A stretch of 64,000 bases of DNA. Source: Elusimicrobiota bacterium. Its GTDB lineage: Bacteria; Elusimicrobiota; Elusimicrobia; UBA1565; UBA9628. How positions within the stretch are numbered: position 1 is the first letter of the stretch; every line of letters starts with the position of its first letter. The stretch covers positions 1 to 64,000 of the forward strand of contig JACQAZ010000038.1 of NCBI GenBank assembly GCA_016194705.1, in the 5' to 3' direction. The notes beneath the pieces are model-generated. The model was not told the DNA's origin. It saw only the letters and a program-made list of their open reading frames with translations, and made no database searches. Below are positions 51,838 to 62,492 of the stretch, one piece after another. The translations under genes and the position numbers were made by a program.

Positions 51838-54153
51838 CTAGGACGCCGCGATCGGGGTCCCGACGCGGTCGGGCACACGCTCCAGAAGCGCCCAGAAGTC
51901 GCGCACGGACCTGATGCGCTGCGCGGGGTCGGGGTGCAGGGCCCAGTCGACGATTCGGTCGAGCTCGGGCGAGAGCCCGTCGACGAGATGCGAGGGGCGC
52001 GTGTAGTTGCGCGCAAGCTTCAATGACCCGGTATCCTGCCCCGGATAGACGCGCCGGCCGGTGGTCAACTCGTAGAGCAGGCAGCCCAAGGAGAAGACGT
52101 CCGACTCCCTGCGGACCAGGCCCTCCTCCTGCTCGGGGGCCATGTAGTCCGGAGTGCCGCAGGCCGTGGCCTTCTCGTGGGGCGAGAGCGGGCCGGCGGC
52201 GTCCAGCGCGTGGCGCGAGATGCCGAAGTCCATGACCTTGACCAAGCCCTGGTCGGTGACCATGATGTTGCCGGGCTTGAGGTCGCGGTGCACGACGCCG
52301 TGGTGGTGGGCGTAGTCGAGGCCCGCGCAGACCTGCCGCAGGAGCGCCTTGGTCTCGCCCACGGTCAGCCGGCCGCGCTCGGAAAGCACCGTGTGCAGGT
52401 CGCGGCCGTCGATGTACTCGAAGATCAGGTAGACCCCCGAGAGGTCCTCGACGATGGAGTGGATGTCGACGATGTTGGGGTGGTGCAGGGCCGCGACCGT
52501 GCGGGCCTCATCAAGGAAGCGCTCGCGGTCCACGCTCGTGCGCTTGAGCTCGTCGCGCAGGATCTTGACGGCGACCTTGCGCTGCAGGGCCTTGTCGACC
52601 GCCTCGTAGACGATGCCCATGCCTCCGATGCCGAGTTGGCGCCCCAAGACGTAGCCCGCCTCGAGCTTCGAAAGGTTCAAGCCGGGCACCGTGACGGCCT
52701 TGACCGGCGAGGACTTGGCGGGCTTCTCGGAGGAGGTTAGGTGCAGGAAGCCCGCCGCGATGAGGAGCCCTCCGATGGCGGAGCTTGCCAGCACGGTCAG
52801 GAAGGAGCGCCGGCGGGCGTCGTCGCGCTCGGCCCTGCGCTGAGCCTCGTTCTTCTCCGTCGCCGCGGGGTCGAGGTCCAGGCCGTGGCGGGCGGCCGCG
52901 TCGCGGTAGGCCGGCTCGAACTGGGGCGAAAGGGCGGCTGCGACCTTGAGGTCGCGCAGCATCGTATCGAGATCGCCCATTTGCTCATAAGAATAGCCGC
53001 GGTTGGCGAAGGCGTAGGGATTCTTGGGGTTGACCTCGAGGCTGTGATTCGAGTCCGCGATCGCGTCGCGAAAGCGCCCCATGTGGTTGAGCGCCCAGGC
53101 GCGCGTGTCGCGCAGAGAGAAATCGCTCGGCGAGAGGACCAAGGCGCGGCTGGCGTCGGCCTCGGCCTCCTCGTAGCGTCCCAGCAGGTTGAGCGCGGCG
53201 GCGCGGTAATAGTAGGCGCCGGGATTGCCGGGGTCGACGCCGATCGCGCGGTCGGCGTCGTCGACCGCGCCTTGATAATCCTTGACGGTGATCTTTCCCG
53301 CGGCCTGGCGCAGCATCTTCTCGGCGGCCTGAGGGATCGGAGTCATGGCGGGCTGCTGGCCTTTCTGGGCGATCTGGCTCATCTGCTGGACCATGCCGTG
53401 GTATTCGCGCTGGATCTCGCCGGCCAAGCGCGACTTGATCGTGTCGAGGTCCATGGCCGGCACGCGGCTCTCGGAGAGCTTCATGATCGCGAAGGCCGTC
53501 TTGTCGTTGGGGTCGAGCGCGAGCGCGCGGCGCGAGTCCTCGATGGCCTGGAGGTAGTTCCTCATGCCGTAGGAGGCCATGGCCCGGGCCCGGTAGGCGT
53601 CCGGGCTGTCCGGATCGAGGCGCGTGGCGCGGTCGGCGTCGCCGTAGGCCTCCTTGAGCTTGTTGAGGCCGTAATTGGCCATCGAGCGGTTGATGTAGGC
53701 GTCGCGGTCGGTCGGATCGCGGGCGATCTCGCGCTCGGAGAAATCCCGAGCCGTCTCGAAATGGCCCGCGCTCGTATTGAGGTAGGCGACCTCGTTGTTG
53801 ATGAGGCGCGCCGTCTCTGCGGGCTCGGAATTGAGGTCGACGGACTCGGCCGCGAGAGTGACCGCGTCGACTTTCTTGTCGGCGGCCTTGTCGCGCTCGG
53901 AGGGGAGCTTGCGCCCGATCTCGTCGACGGCGGGCTTGAGGACTTTTTCGACCTCGTCGCGGCCGGGGGAGGGTGGGGCGTTCTGGAGCTGGTCCTCCAT
54001 GACCGCCATGATCCCGAAGGTCGTCTTGCCCTTGAAGGCATCGGACTTGGCGGGCTTTTTCTTCTCGCCGGCCGACGGCGGAGCGGCCAGCGCCGCGGAG
54101 CAAAGCCCCGCGGCCAGCAGAAAAGACGGCAACGCCTTGGCGATGCGTCGCAT
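51838..54153 (-). CDS. Ser/Thr protein kinase with N-terminal exported TPR domain
   Basis: 771 residues. Signal peptide 1-23 (ALPSFLLAAGLCSAALA). Eight or more TPR units about 105-430 (DAYINRSMANYGLNKLKEAYG, AYYYRAAALNLLGRYEEAEAD and others). A membrane helix at about 450-470. Then a Hanks-type kinase about 500-765 with LGIGGMGIVYEA, VAVKIL, catalytic HRDLKPGNIM (about 621), DFGISRH (about 643) and APEQ. All catalytic residues are intact. The signal and helix place the TPRs in the periplasm and the kinase inside, the reverse of the common kinase-TM-sensor order. TTGACA-17-TACACT at 54208-54180 and a G-rich Shine-Dalgarno. Confidence 0.9.
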   Translation of the reverse strand: MRRIAKALPSFLLAAGLCSAALAAPPSAGEKKKPAKSDAFKGKTTFGIMAVMEDQLQNAPPSPGRDEVEKVLKPAVDEIGRKLPSERDKAADKKVDAVTLAAESVDLNSEPAETARLINNEVAYLNTSAGHFETARDFSEREIARDPTDRDAYINRSMANYGLNKLKEAYGDADRATRLDPDSPDAYRARAMASYGMRNYLQAIEDSRRALALDPNDKTAFAIMKLSESRVPAMDLDTIKSRLAGEIQREYHGMVQQMSQIAQKGQQPAMTPIPQAAEKMLRQAAGKITVKDYQGAVDDADRAIGVDPGNPGAYYYRAAALNLLGRYEEAEADASRALVLSPSDFSLRDTRAWALNHMGRFRDAIADSNHSLEVNPKNPYAFANRGYSYEQMGDLDTMLRDLKVAAALSPQFEPAYRDAAARHGLDLDPAATEKNEAQRRAERDDARRRSFLTVLASSAIGGLLIAAGFLHLTSSEKPAKSSPVKAVTVPGLNLSKLEAGYVLGRQLGIGGMGIVYEAVDKALQRKVAVKILRDELKRTSVDRERFLDEARTVAALHHPNIVDIHSIVEDLSGVYLIFEYIDGRDLHTVLSERGRLTVGETKALLRQVCAGLDYAHHHGVVHRDLKPGNIMVTDQGLVKVMDFGISRHALDAAGPLSPHEKATACGTPDYMAPEQEEGLVRRESDVFSLGCLLYELTTGRRVYPGQDTGSLKLARNYTRPSHLVDGLSPELDRIVDWALHPDPAQRIRSVRDFWALLERVPDRVGTPIAAS

Positions 54154-54179
54154 ACCCCCCCGTCGTAACGCTATTAGGA

Positions 54180-54208
54180 AGTGTAGAGAGACCGAGCGCG
54201 GCTGTCAA
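54180..54208 (-). promoter_or_regulatory. promoter of the TPR-kinase gene
   Basis: TTGACA (54208-54203), 17 bases, TACACT (54185-54180), then a leader of about 20 bases with a G7 run before ATG 54153. Confidence 0.65.
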
Positions 54209-54259
54209 GGGCCCCGCGGACCTTTGCAGAGCCCACGCAACTTGGTAGACTAAGGTCCG

Positions 54260-54712
54260 GTGATGACGATCATGGAAAGCCCCGCCGTCCATTTATACTG
54301 CGTCGACGGCAGCAACCTGGTCCGCAGCGGCTACGGATACGAGGGGCCCGCGTTCCGGGCTCAAGAGGAGGCCGACGCCGAGAGGCTGATCGCCGCTTTG
54401 GACCGGGCCTGCGCTGCAGCGGGGGGGCGCCTGGAGATCGAGGTGTTCTTCGACGGCCCGCGCCGGGGCGCGCCCTTGGGAATCTCGGCCGGACTGAGCG
54501 TCCGGTTCACGCACGAGCTCGAGGCCGACGATCTCATCCTCGATCGTGTGCGCGCGCGGTCCTACGCGGGGGTGCGCAAGGTGACGGTGGTCACCGCCGA
54601 TTCGGCGCTCGGGCGTCAGGTGGAGGGCGAGGGCGGGCGCTGGCAGCGCGTGCGCCGCGGCGCCCCGCTCGAGTCCGTGGTCCGCGCCATCGAGGGCCGC
54701 TTCAAGCGATGA
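54260..54712 (+). CDS. NYN (YacP-like) domain protein
   Basis: 150 residues from GTG 54260 (ATG 54263 and 54272 possible). VDGSNLVRSGYGYEG, EVFFDGPRRG, LEADDLILDRV and VTADSALGRQVEGEG match the PIN-like NYN fold with acidic residues at Asp-Asp-Asp positions, as in YacP/Rae1-type RNases. TAGACT is eight bases before the GTG. Overlaps the next gene by four bases (ATGA). Confidence 0.8.
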   Translation: MMTIMESPAVHLYCVDGSNLVRSGYGYEGPAFRAQEEADAERLIAALDRACAAAGGRLEIEVFFDGPRRGAPLGISAGLSVRFTHELEADDLILDRVRARSYAGVRKVTVVTADSALGRQVEGEGGRWQRVRRGAPLESVVRAIEGRFKR

Positions 54713-55854
54713 GCGACAAGCATGGCGTCATCGTGGTCGGCGGCGGCATCATGGGCGTCTCGGCCGCCTATTGGCTGGCCCAGAAAGGCCAGGCCGTGAC
54801 CTTGCTCGACCAATACGACATCCCCAACCAATGGGCCGCTTCCGGCGACCATCTGCGCGTTTTTCGCCTGACCTACGGAAAGGACGCCTTCTACACGGAC
54901 ATGGCGCTCAAGACCTTGCCCTTGTGGCTCGACCTCAACACCCAGACCGGCGAGAAGATCCTTCAACAGAACGGCGTCCTGGAGCTGGCCACCGTCAGCC
55001 ACGGCTACGAGGAGCACAGCCTCAACGTGCTCAAGGAGCTCAAGCTCCCCGTCCAGCGCCTCGAAAAAAACGACCTCAAGCGCCACTACCCGATGATCAA
55101 CTCGCGGGCGGTCAAATGGGGGCTCTTCCACAAGGACGGCGGCATGCTGTGGGCCTCGAAAGCCGTCACGCATCTGGCCAGCCTCGCCCAGCGCAAGGGC
55201 GCCAAGTTTCGCTCGCGCGTCAAGATCACCCAGGTCCTGCGCGATAAGAAGGAAGGAATCAGAGGCCTCAAGGACGAGCACGGGCGTCTCCACGTCGGAG
55301 AGTCCTACCTGTTCGCCGGGGGGATGTGGACGCCGGAACTCCTCAAGAGCTACGGCATCCCGATCAAGGTTACGCGCCAATACCAGCTCTACCTGCGCCC
55401 GCCGGCCAACCGCGGGCGCTACCGCCCGGAGCACTTCCCGGTCTTCGCCTCGCTGGCGGCGGGCTTCTACGGCTTCCCGCTGCACCTGCACGGCTTCATG
55501 AAGATCGGCGACCACCGCAAGGGGCCCATCGCCAAGCCCGGGAAAGGCGGCGAGACGGAGCTGCCGCAGGCCTTCGAGAAGAAGTGCCGGGCCTTCCTCA
55601 AGCGCTTCATTCCCGAGCTGACCAATTTCACCGAGTACGAGGGCCACGTCTGCCACTACGACAACACCAAGGACGACGACTTCATCCTGGACCGACTGCC
55701 CGACGCCCCCAACGGCTTCATCGCGGCCGGCTTCTCGGGCCACGGCTTCAAGTTCGGGCCGCTCATCGGAAAGACGATGGCCGACCTCGTCGTCGGAGGC
55801 AAACCGGAGCTCAACCTCCACCGCTTCCGGCTCGGGCGCTTCAAGCGCCGCTAG
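54709..55854 (+). CDS. sarcosine/N-methyltryptophan oxidase-like flavoprotein
   Basis: 381 residues. VIVVGGGIMGVSAAYWLAQKG is the FAD-binding fold (about 7-28, in two parts). HVCHYDNTKDDDFILD contains the Cys (about 314) that attaches FAD covalently in monomeric sarcosine oxidases, where it is Cys315. FSGHGFKFGPLIGK is the C-terminal signature. The DAO family oxidises N-methyl amino acids; the actual substrate is unknown. Coupled to the NYN gene through ATGA, which may be chance. Confidence 0.88.
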   Translation: MSDKHGVIVVGGGIMGVSAAYWLAQKGQAVTLLDQYDIPNQWAASGDHLRVFRLTYGKDAFYTDMALKTLPLWLDLNTQTGEKILQQNGVLELATVSHGYEEHSLNVLKELKLPVQRLEKNDLKRHYPMINSRAVKWGLFHKDGGMLWASKAVTHLASLAQRKGAKFRSRVKITQVLRDKKEGIRGLKDEHGRLHVGESYLFAGGMWTPELLKSYGIPIKVTRQYQLYLRPPANRGRYRPEHFPVFASLAAGFYGFPLHLHGFMKIGDHRKGPIAKPGKGGETELPQAFEKKCRAFLKRFIPELTNFTEYEGHVCHYDNTKDDDFILDRLPDAPNGFIAAGFSGHGFKFGPLIGKTMADLVVGGKPELNLHRFRLGRFKRR

Positions 55855-55864
55855 GACCTCGCCC

Positions 55865-56170
55865 ATGAGCCACCAGCCGCACCACCATCACCGCGCGGGC
55901 ACGGCCAAGGGCGGTTTCTGGCTGGCCGCCGCCGCCGCCGCGCTCGTGCTCTCCGCCGGGCCCGGTCGCGCGGCGGGCTTGTGGGGCGCGCGCGTCGAGG
56001 AGTTCCTTCTGCGCTGGGCCGCCTACCAGGGGGTCTTCGCGGGCTGCTTCGGCGTCGGAGTCATCCTCGCCGACATGCGCAAGACGGTCGTGCGCTGGGC
56101 GCTGCCCGCGGTCGCGATCGGGCTTTTGGCCGCGCTGTTGTCGGGGTCGGTGCCGGGCGTCGGCCGCTAG
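55865..56170 (+). CDS. small membrane protein
   Basis: 101 residues with a His-rich start (HQPHHHHRAG) and three hydrophobic segments (GFWLAAAAAALVLSAGP, YQGVFAGCFGVGVILA, WALPAVAIGLLAALLSG). No family known. The His cluster could bind metal (inference). Tail overlaps the convergent gene by 4 bases. Confidence 0.55.
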   Translation: MSHQPHHHHRAGTAKGGFWLAAAAAALVLSAGPGRAAGLWGARVEEFLLRWAAYQGVFAGCFGVGVILADMRKTVVRWALPAVAIGLLAALLSGSVPGVGR

Positions 56171-57147
56171 GCCAGGTCGGGCCTGAGCTCGCGCAGCTTG
56201 GTCCAGAGCTCGTCGCGCGCGCCCAGATAGAGGACGATGCCGCGGCTCGCGCCGGCCTCGGCCCGGTAGGCGAGTTCCAAAGCCCCGCGGTCGTCTCCGC
56301 CGAGATAGGCCGGGATTCGCATCCAGCCGGGCAGCTCCTGCTTCTCGCATTTGGAGAGCGCGCCCAGCGCGATGTCGTGCTCCAGGCCGAAGACATCGGG
56401 CATGAAGAGGCGAAAGGGCATTCCCAGGCGTATGTGCAGGGTCTCACGCGTGAGACTCAGAGCCAGCGCGTTGTTGTAGCCGGCCAGATGCGAGAGTCCC
56501 GTCCCCGGCCTGCGCGCGGAGACCATGGTCTCGATGAACAGCAGCTCTTGTTCCGCGCAGGGCGGACCGAAGCGTCCCGTCTTCCCGCGCCAGAGGGCCA
56601 GGCCTGACAAGAGACCCAGCGGGATGAGAAGGATCCTGGCGCCGAAGCCCAGCTCGGCGGGCGGCGCGTACGGTTCGTTTTTCGGGATCTCGAGCCTGAG
56701 GATCTCTTTGCCGGGGCCGTAGGAGATTCGCACGGGAAGGCCCGCCCTCAGCGGCCCTCCGCGGGCGCGCGTACGGTGAAATCCGGGGACTCCCATAGTG
56801 TCCCAATAGCCGAAGGCGACGCTCCGGACGGAGTAATTTTCCCATGACCGGCCTCGCCCAGCACCCGAATGGAAGTTTTCGATCGGGCCTTCCACGATGG
56901 AGGCCCGGCCCGACGCCAGCAGATCCCTGAGCTGGGCGGTGTGCACATAGGGAGCGTAGAACGCCGCTGAGATCCCGGCCATCGCGGCGAAGGGGAGGAA
57001 ACGCATGACTCGCCGGATCCGGGGACGCGCGCGGCTGGAGTCCCAAGCCACGGCCGACGTCAGGGCGCAAATGAAGAAGACGAGCGCGAAAGGCAGCCAG
57101 GACGAAGAGCCATCCCGGCCCGCGTCGAAAATGGCCTGATATTCCAC
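56167..57147 (-). CDS. membrane protein of unknown function
   Basis: 326 residues from GTG 57147, seven bases after the aconitase stop, so probably co-transcribed. Three hydrophobic segments (LPFALVFFICALTSAVAW, FLPFAAMAGISAAFYAP, ILLIPLGLLSGLALW) bracket a soluble loop of about 110 residues, with a C-terminal soluble domain of about 120 residues. A DUF3592-like arrangement in the first half is possible. Unidentified. Confidence 0.65.
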   Translation of the reverse strand: MEYQAIFDAGRDGSSSWLPFALVFFICALTSAVAWDSSRARPRIRRVMRFLPFAAMAGISAAFYAPYVHTAQLRDLLASGRASIVEGPIENFHSGAGRGRSWENYSVRSVAFGYWDTMGVPGFHRTRARGGPLRAGLPVRISYGPGKEILRLEIPKNEPYAPPAELGFGARILLIPLGLLSGLALWRGKTGRFGPPCAEQELLFIETMVSARRPGTGLSHLAGYNNALALSLTRETLHIRLGMPFRLFMPDVFGLEHDIALGALSKCEKQELPGWMRIPAYLGGDDRGALELAYRAEAGASRGIVLYLGARDELWTKLRELRPDLA

Positions 57148-57154
57148 CCGGGCC

Positions 57155-59875
<2,721 letters not shown>

Positions 59876-59911
59876 GGGAATCTCCTAAAGCGGTGCTCTC
59901 GAATTGTATTC

Positions 59912-59917
59912 TATATT
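59912..59917 (+). promoter_or_regulatory. -10 box, leaderless type
   Basis: TATATT, six bases (ATTCTC), ATG 59924. The divergent aconitase -10 (TACAAT) is at 59908-59903. Confidence 0.55.
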
Positions 59918-59923
59918 ATTCTC

Positions 59924-60679
59924 ATGGAATTGATCGTGCTGGGCTCCGGCGCCTCCTTCCCTGCCTTCGGGGAGCAGGTCAGAAATCCCGCGGGCTACGC
60001 GGTCAAGCTTGGCGGCGACATCCTGCTCTTTGATCTGGGCTTCGGCAATCTGCGGCAGCTCTTCCGCGCGGGCCTCGATCCCGCCCGGATCACGGACCTG
60101 TTCCTGACCCACCGCCATCCCGACCATGCGGGGGACTTGGCCGCGCTGCTCTTCCTGCTCCGCTACGACGCCAAACCCAGATCCGGAAGGCTTCGCATTT
60201 GGGGCCCTCGCGGCGTGAGGAAATTCGTAGACGGCTTGAGCAATGCCTACGCTCCCTGGCTGGGACCCAGAGGCTACGAGCTCGATATTCGGGAATTGGC
60301 CGCGGGCGCGACGGCGAAGGGACGCCAGTGGGGACTTTCCTGCTTGTCCGTCCCTCACCCGACCCCGGCCTTGGCCTACCGCCTCCTTTATAAGGGAAGG
60401 AGCCTGGTCTATTCCGGGGACACGGGGTTCTCCGTGGAGCTCGTCTCGTTCGCGGCCGAGGCCGATCTATTCGTGATCGAGTGCACGGTGACCGGGGGGG
60501 CCGAGGCCTTGGAGTACGGCCATCTGACCCCCGAGCTGGCCCTGGCCACGCTCGAAGCGTCGGGCTGCCGCCGCGGGCTTCTCTCGCATCTCTCGCCGGC
60601 GTCGGCGAAAAAAGCCGAGCGGCTCCTGCGTGGAAGGAAAATCAGGCTTGCGCAGGACCTCATGCGCCTTGTTGTATAA
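59924..60679 (+). CDS. metallo-beta-lactamase-fold hydrolase (RNase Z-like)
   Basis: 251 residues from ATG 59924; a much longer frame upstream is antisense to aconitase. LGSGASFP and then LLFDLGFGNLRQLF start the fold; HRHPDHAGDLAALL (about 64-77) is HxHxDH. VYSGDTGFS carries the metal-bridging Asp, and ECTVTGG and GHLTPELA the last His. The architecture is like RNase Z/ElaC, but the exosite loop is short, so it may be a different phosphodiesterase or a lactonase-like enzyme. Confidence 0.85.
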   Translation: MELIVLGSGASFPAFGEQVRNPAGYAVKLGGDILLFDLGFGNLRQLFRAGLDPARITDLFLTHRHPDHAGDLAALLFLLRYDAKPRSGRLRIWGPRGVRKFVDGLSNAYAPWLGPRGYELDIRELAAGATAKGRQWGLSCLSVPHPTPALAYRLLYKGRSLVYSGDTGFSVELVSFAAEADLFVIECTVTGGAEALEYGHLTPELALATLEASGCRRGLLSHLSPASAKKAERLLRGRKIRLAQDLMRLVV

Positions 60680-60680
60680 T
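60675..60680 (+). promoter_or_regulatory. -10 box overlapping upstream stop codon
   Basis: TATAAT at 60675-60680 includes the TAA stop of the preceding gene (60677-60679), and lies eight bases before ATG 60689. Confidence 0.5.
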
Positions 60681-60688
60681 TGGGCGCC

Positions 60689-61666
60689 ATGAGAAAGGGA
60701 ATTCTTGCGCTGTGTTGCGCGGCCCTCGGCGCCGGCTGCGGCGGAGCTCAGATCAGGCGGCAGCAAGATCAGATCAAGGACCTGCGCGCCCAGATCTCCG
60801 AGCTCGAGGGGCAGCTCAAAGACAAAGAGAACCAAGTCGCCGCGCTTGAGAAGGACAAGGCCGACGACGACTCGAAGGTTCAGGAGCTCTCGGACAATCT
60901 CAAGTCGGCCCAGGGCGAGCTCGACCAGCAGAAGAAGAACAACGAGGACCTGAGCCAGACGGCGGAATCGAGCAAGGGCGAGCTGGCGGGCAAGGTCAAG
61001 CAGCTGATCAAGGAGAAGGGGGAATTGGCGGCCAAACTCAACGAGGCCGAGAAAGCCCGAGCCTCGCTCTCCTCGCATGGCCGGCGCGCGGGCTTCGAGC
61101 TCGCCAAGCTCGCCAAGGAGCGCGACGCCTGGAAGGCCGAGCTCGACAAGGTCAACGCCGTCAAGGCGGCCGCCGACAAAGCCCGCAGCGAGCGCCTGGC
61201 CCGCACGCATGAGGAGATGGGGACCTTGGCCGACGCGATCCTCAAGGAGATACAAAGCGAGGACGCCAAGATCGACCAGGAGGGCGGCGTCATCACGCTG
61301 ACCTTGCAGGAACCGCTTCTGTTCCCGGCCAACCAGGCCAAGCTGACCGACGCGGGAGCGGGTCTGCTCGACCGGCTGGGCGCCGTCTTGAAAGGCATGC
61401 CCGCGCGCGACATCCACATCCAGGGACACACGGACAACGCCCCGATCAAGTGGGAGCTCTTCGGCCGCTTCACGAGCCACTGGGATCTCTCGGCGGCTCA
61501 AGCCATCGCGGCGGCGCGCTACCTGCACGAGCACGCGGGCCTCGACCCGATGAAGCTCCTGGCCGAGGGCTACGGCGAATTTAGGCCGGCCAAGTCCAAC
61601 GGCACCGCCGAGGGGCGCGCCGCCAACCGACGGCTCGTGCTCGTCATCGAGCCGCCGCAATCATGA
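60689..61666 (+). CDS. OmpA-family lipoprotein with coiled coil
   Basis: 325 residues. Signal ending LGAGC with the lipidated Cys at 17. Coiled coil about 22-190 (QDQIKDLRAQISELEGQL and so on). C-terminal OmpA/MotB-like peptidoglycan-binding domain about 205-322 with DIHIQGHTDNAP and GRAANRRLVLVIE. Likely tethers the outer membrane to peptidoglycan. Overlaps the next gene (ATGA). Confidence 0.88.
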   Translation: MRKGILALCCAALGAGCGGAQIRRQQDQIKDLRAQISELEGQLKDKENQVAALEKDKADDDSKVQELSDNLKSAQGELDQQKKNNEDLSQTAESSKGELAGKVKQLIKEKGELAAKLNEAEKARASLSSHGRRAGFELAKLAKERDAWKAELDKVNAVKAAADKARSERLARTHEEMGTLADAILKEIQSEDAKIDQEGGVITLTLQEPLLFPANQAKLTDAGAGLLDRLGAVLKGMPARDIHIQGHTDNAPIKWELFGRFTSHWDLSAAQAIAAARYLHEHAGLDPMKLLAEGYGEFRPAKSNGTAEGRAANRRLVLVIEPPQS

Positions 61667-62397
61667 AAAAACAGATTCTTTTCGCTGCGATGCTTCTCTG
61701 CGGGACTCCGGTCCTCGCCGCGCGGACGATCTCCGTCTCGGGCGAAGCCGAGGTCAAAGTCGCGCCGAACGAGGTCGTCATCACTCTTGGCGTCGAGACC
61801 CTCGGCCCCGAGTTGACCGCGGTCAAGCGCGACAACGACGGGCGCGTCAAGGCCGTGATCGCAGCGATCCGCAGGCGCCAAGTCGAGAGCAAGGACATCC
61901 AGACCGACCAGATCAGCATCTCTCCCGAATACGACCGTCCCGCCCACCAGCAGCCCAAGCTCCTCGACTACGTCGTGCGCAAGAACATCGTCGTAACGCT
62001 CAAGGACGTCGCTAAATTCGAGGATGTCCTGGCCGACGCCGTCGCAGCCGGGGCCAATTATGTCCACGGCGCCCAGTTCCGCACGACCGAGCTGCGCAAG
62101 AACCGCGACCAAGCCCGCGCCTTGGCCGTCAAGGCCGCGCAGGAGAAGGCCCAGGCCATGGCCGAAGCCCTGGGCCAGAAGCTCGGCAAGCCCCAGACGG
62201 TGCAGGTCTCCGAGTACGGCTCGCGCTCTTGGTCGCCCTACGGCTATCCTTGGTGGGGCGGCGGCTACGGCTATGGTCAGGGTGCGTCGCAGAACGTCGT
62301 GCAGAACTCCGGCGGCGGGCCCGAAGCCGAGGGCAGCATGGCCGTCGGACAGATCTCGGTCAGCGCGACGGTCAGCGGGACTTTCGAGCTCGAATGA
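61663..62397 (+). CDS. SIMPL (DUF541) domain protein
   Basis: 244 residues with a signal peptide (QILFAAMLLCGTPVLAA). ISVSGEAEVKVAPNEVVITLGVET, DIQTDQISISPEYD, VRKNIVVTLKD and KAAQEKAQAMAEALGQKLGK are the DUF541 hallmarks. SIMPL proteins are periplasmic or outer-membrane associated; a general function is unsettled. Gly/Tyr-rich stretch (GYPWWGGGYGYGQG) near 195-210. Confidence 0.88.
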   Translation: MKKQILFAAMLLCGTPVLAARTISVSGEAEVKVAPNEVVITLGVETLGPELTAVKRDNDGRVKAVIAAIRRRQVESKDIQTDQISISPEYDRPAHQQPKLLDYVVRKNIVVTLKDVAKFEDVLADAVAAGANYVHGAQFRTTELRKNRDQARALAVKAAQEKAQAMAEALGQKLGKPQTVQVSEYGSRSWSPYGYPWWGGGYGYGQGASQNVVQNSGGGPEAEGSMAVGQISVSATVSGTFELE

Positions 62398-62492
62398 CGG
62401 CCGTCGAAAAATCGCCGCTCGCCTAGGTCCTCTAGTTCCTTGACCGGCTCCCGGCATTTTCCTACTCTAATTTAAGCCTCGAAAACGAGACC

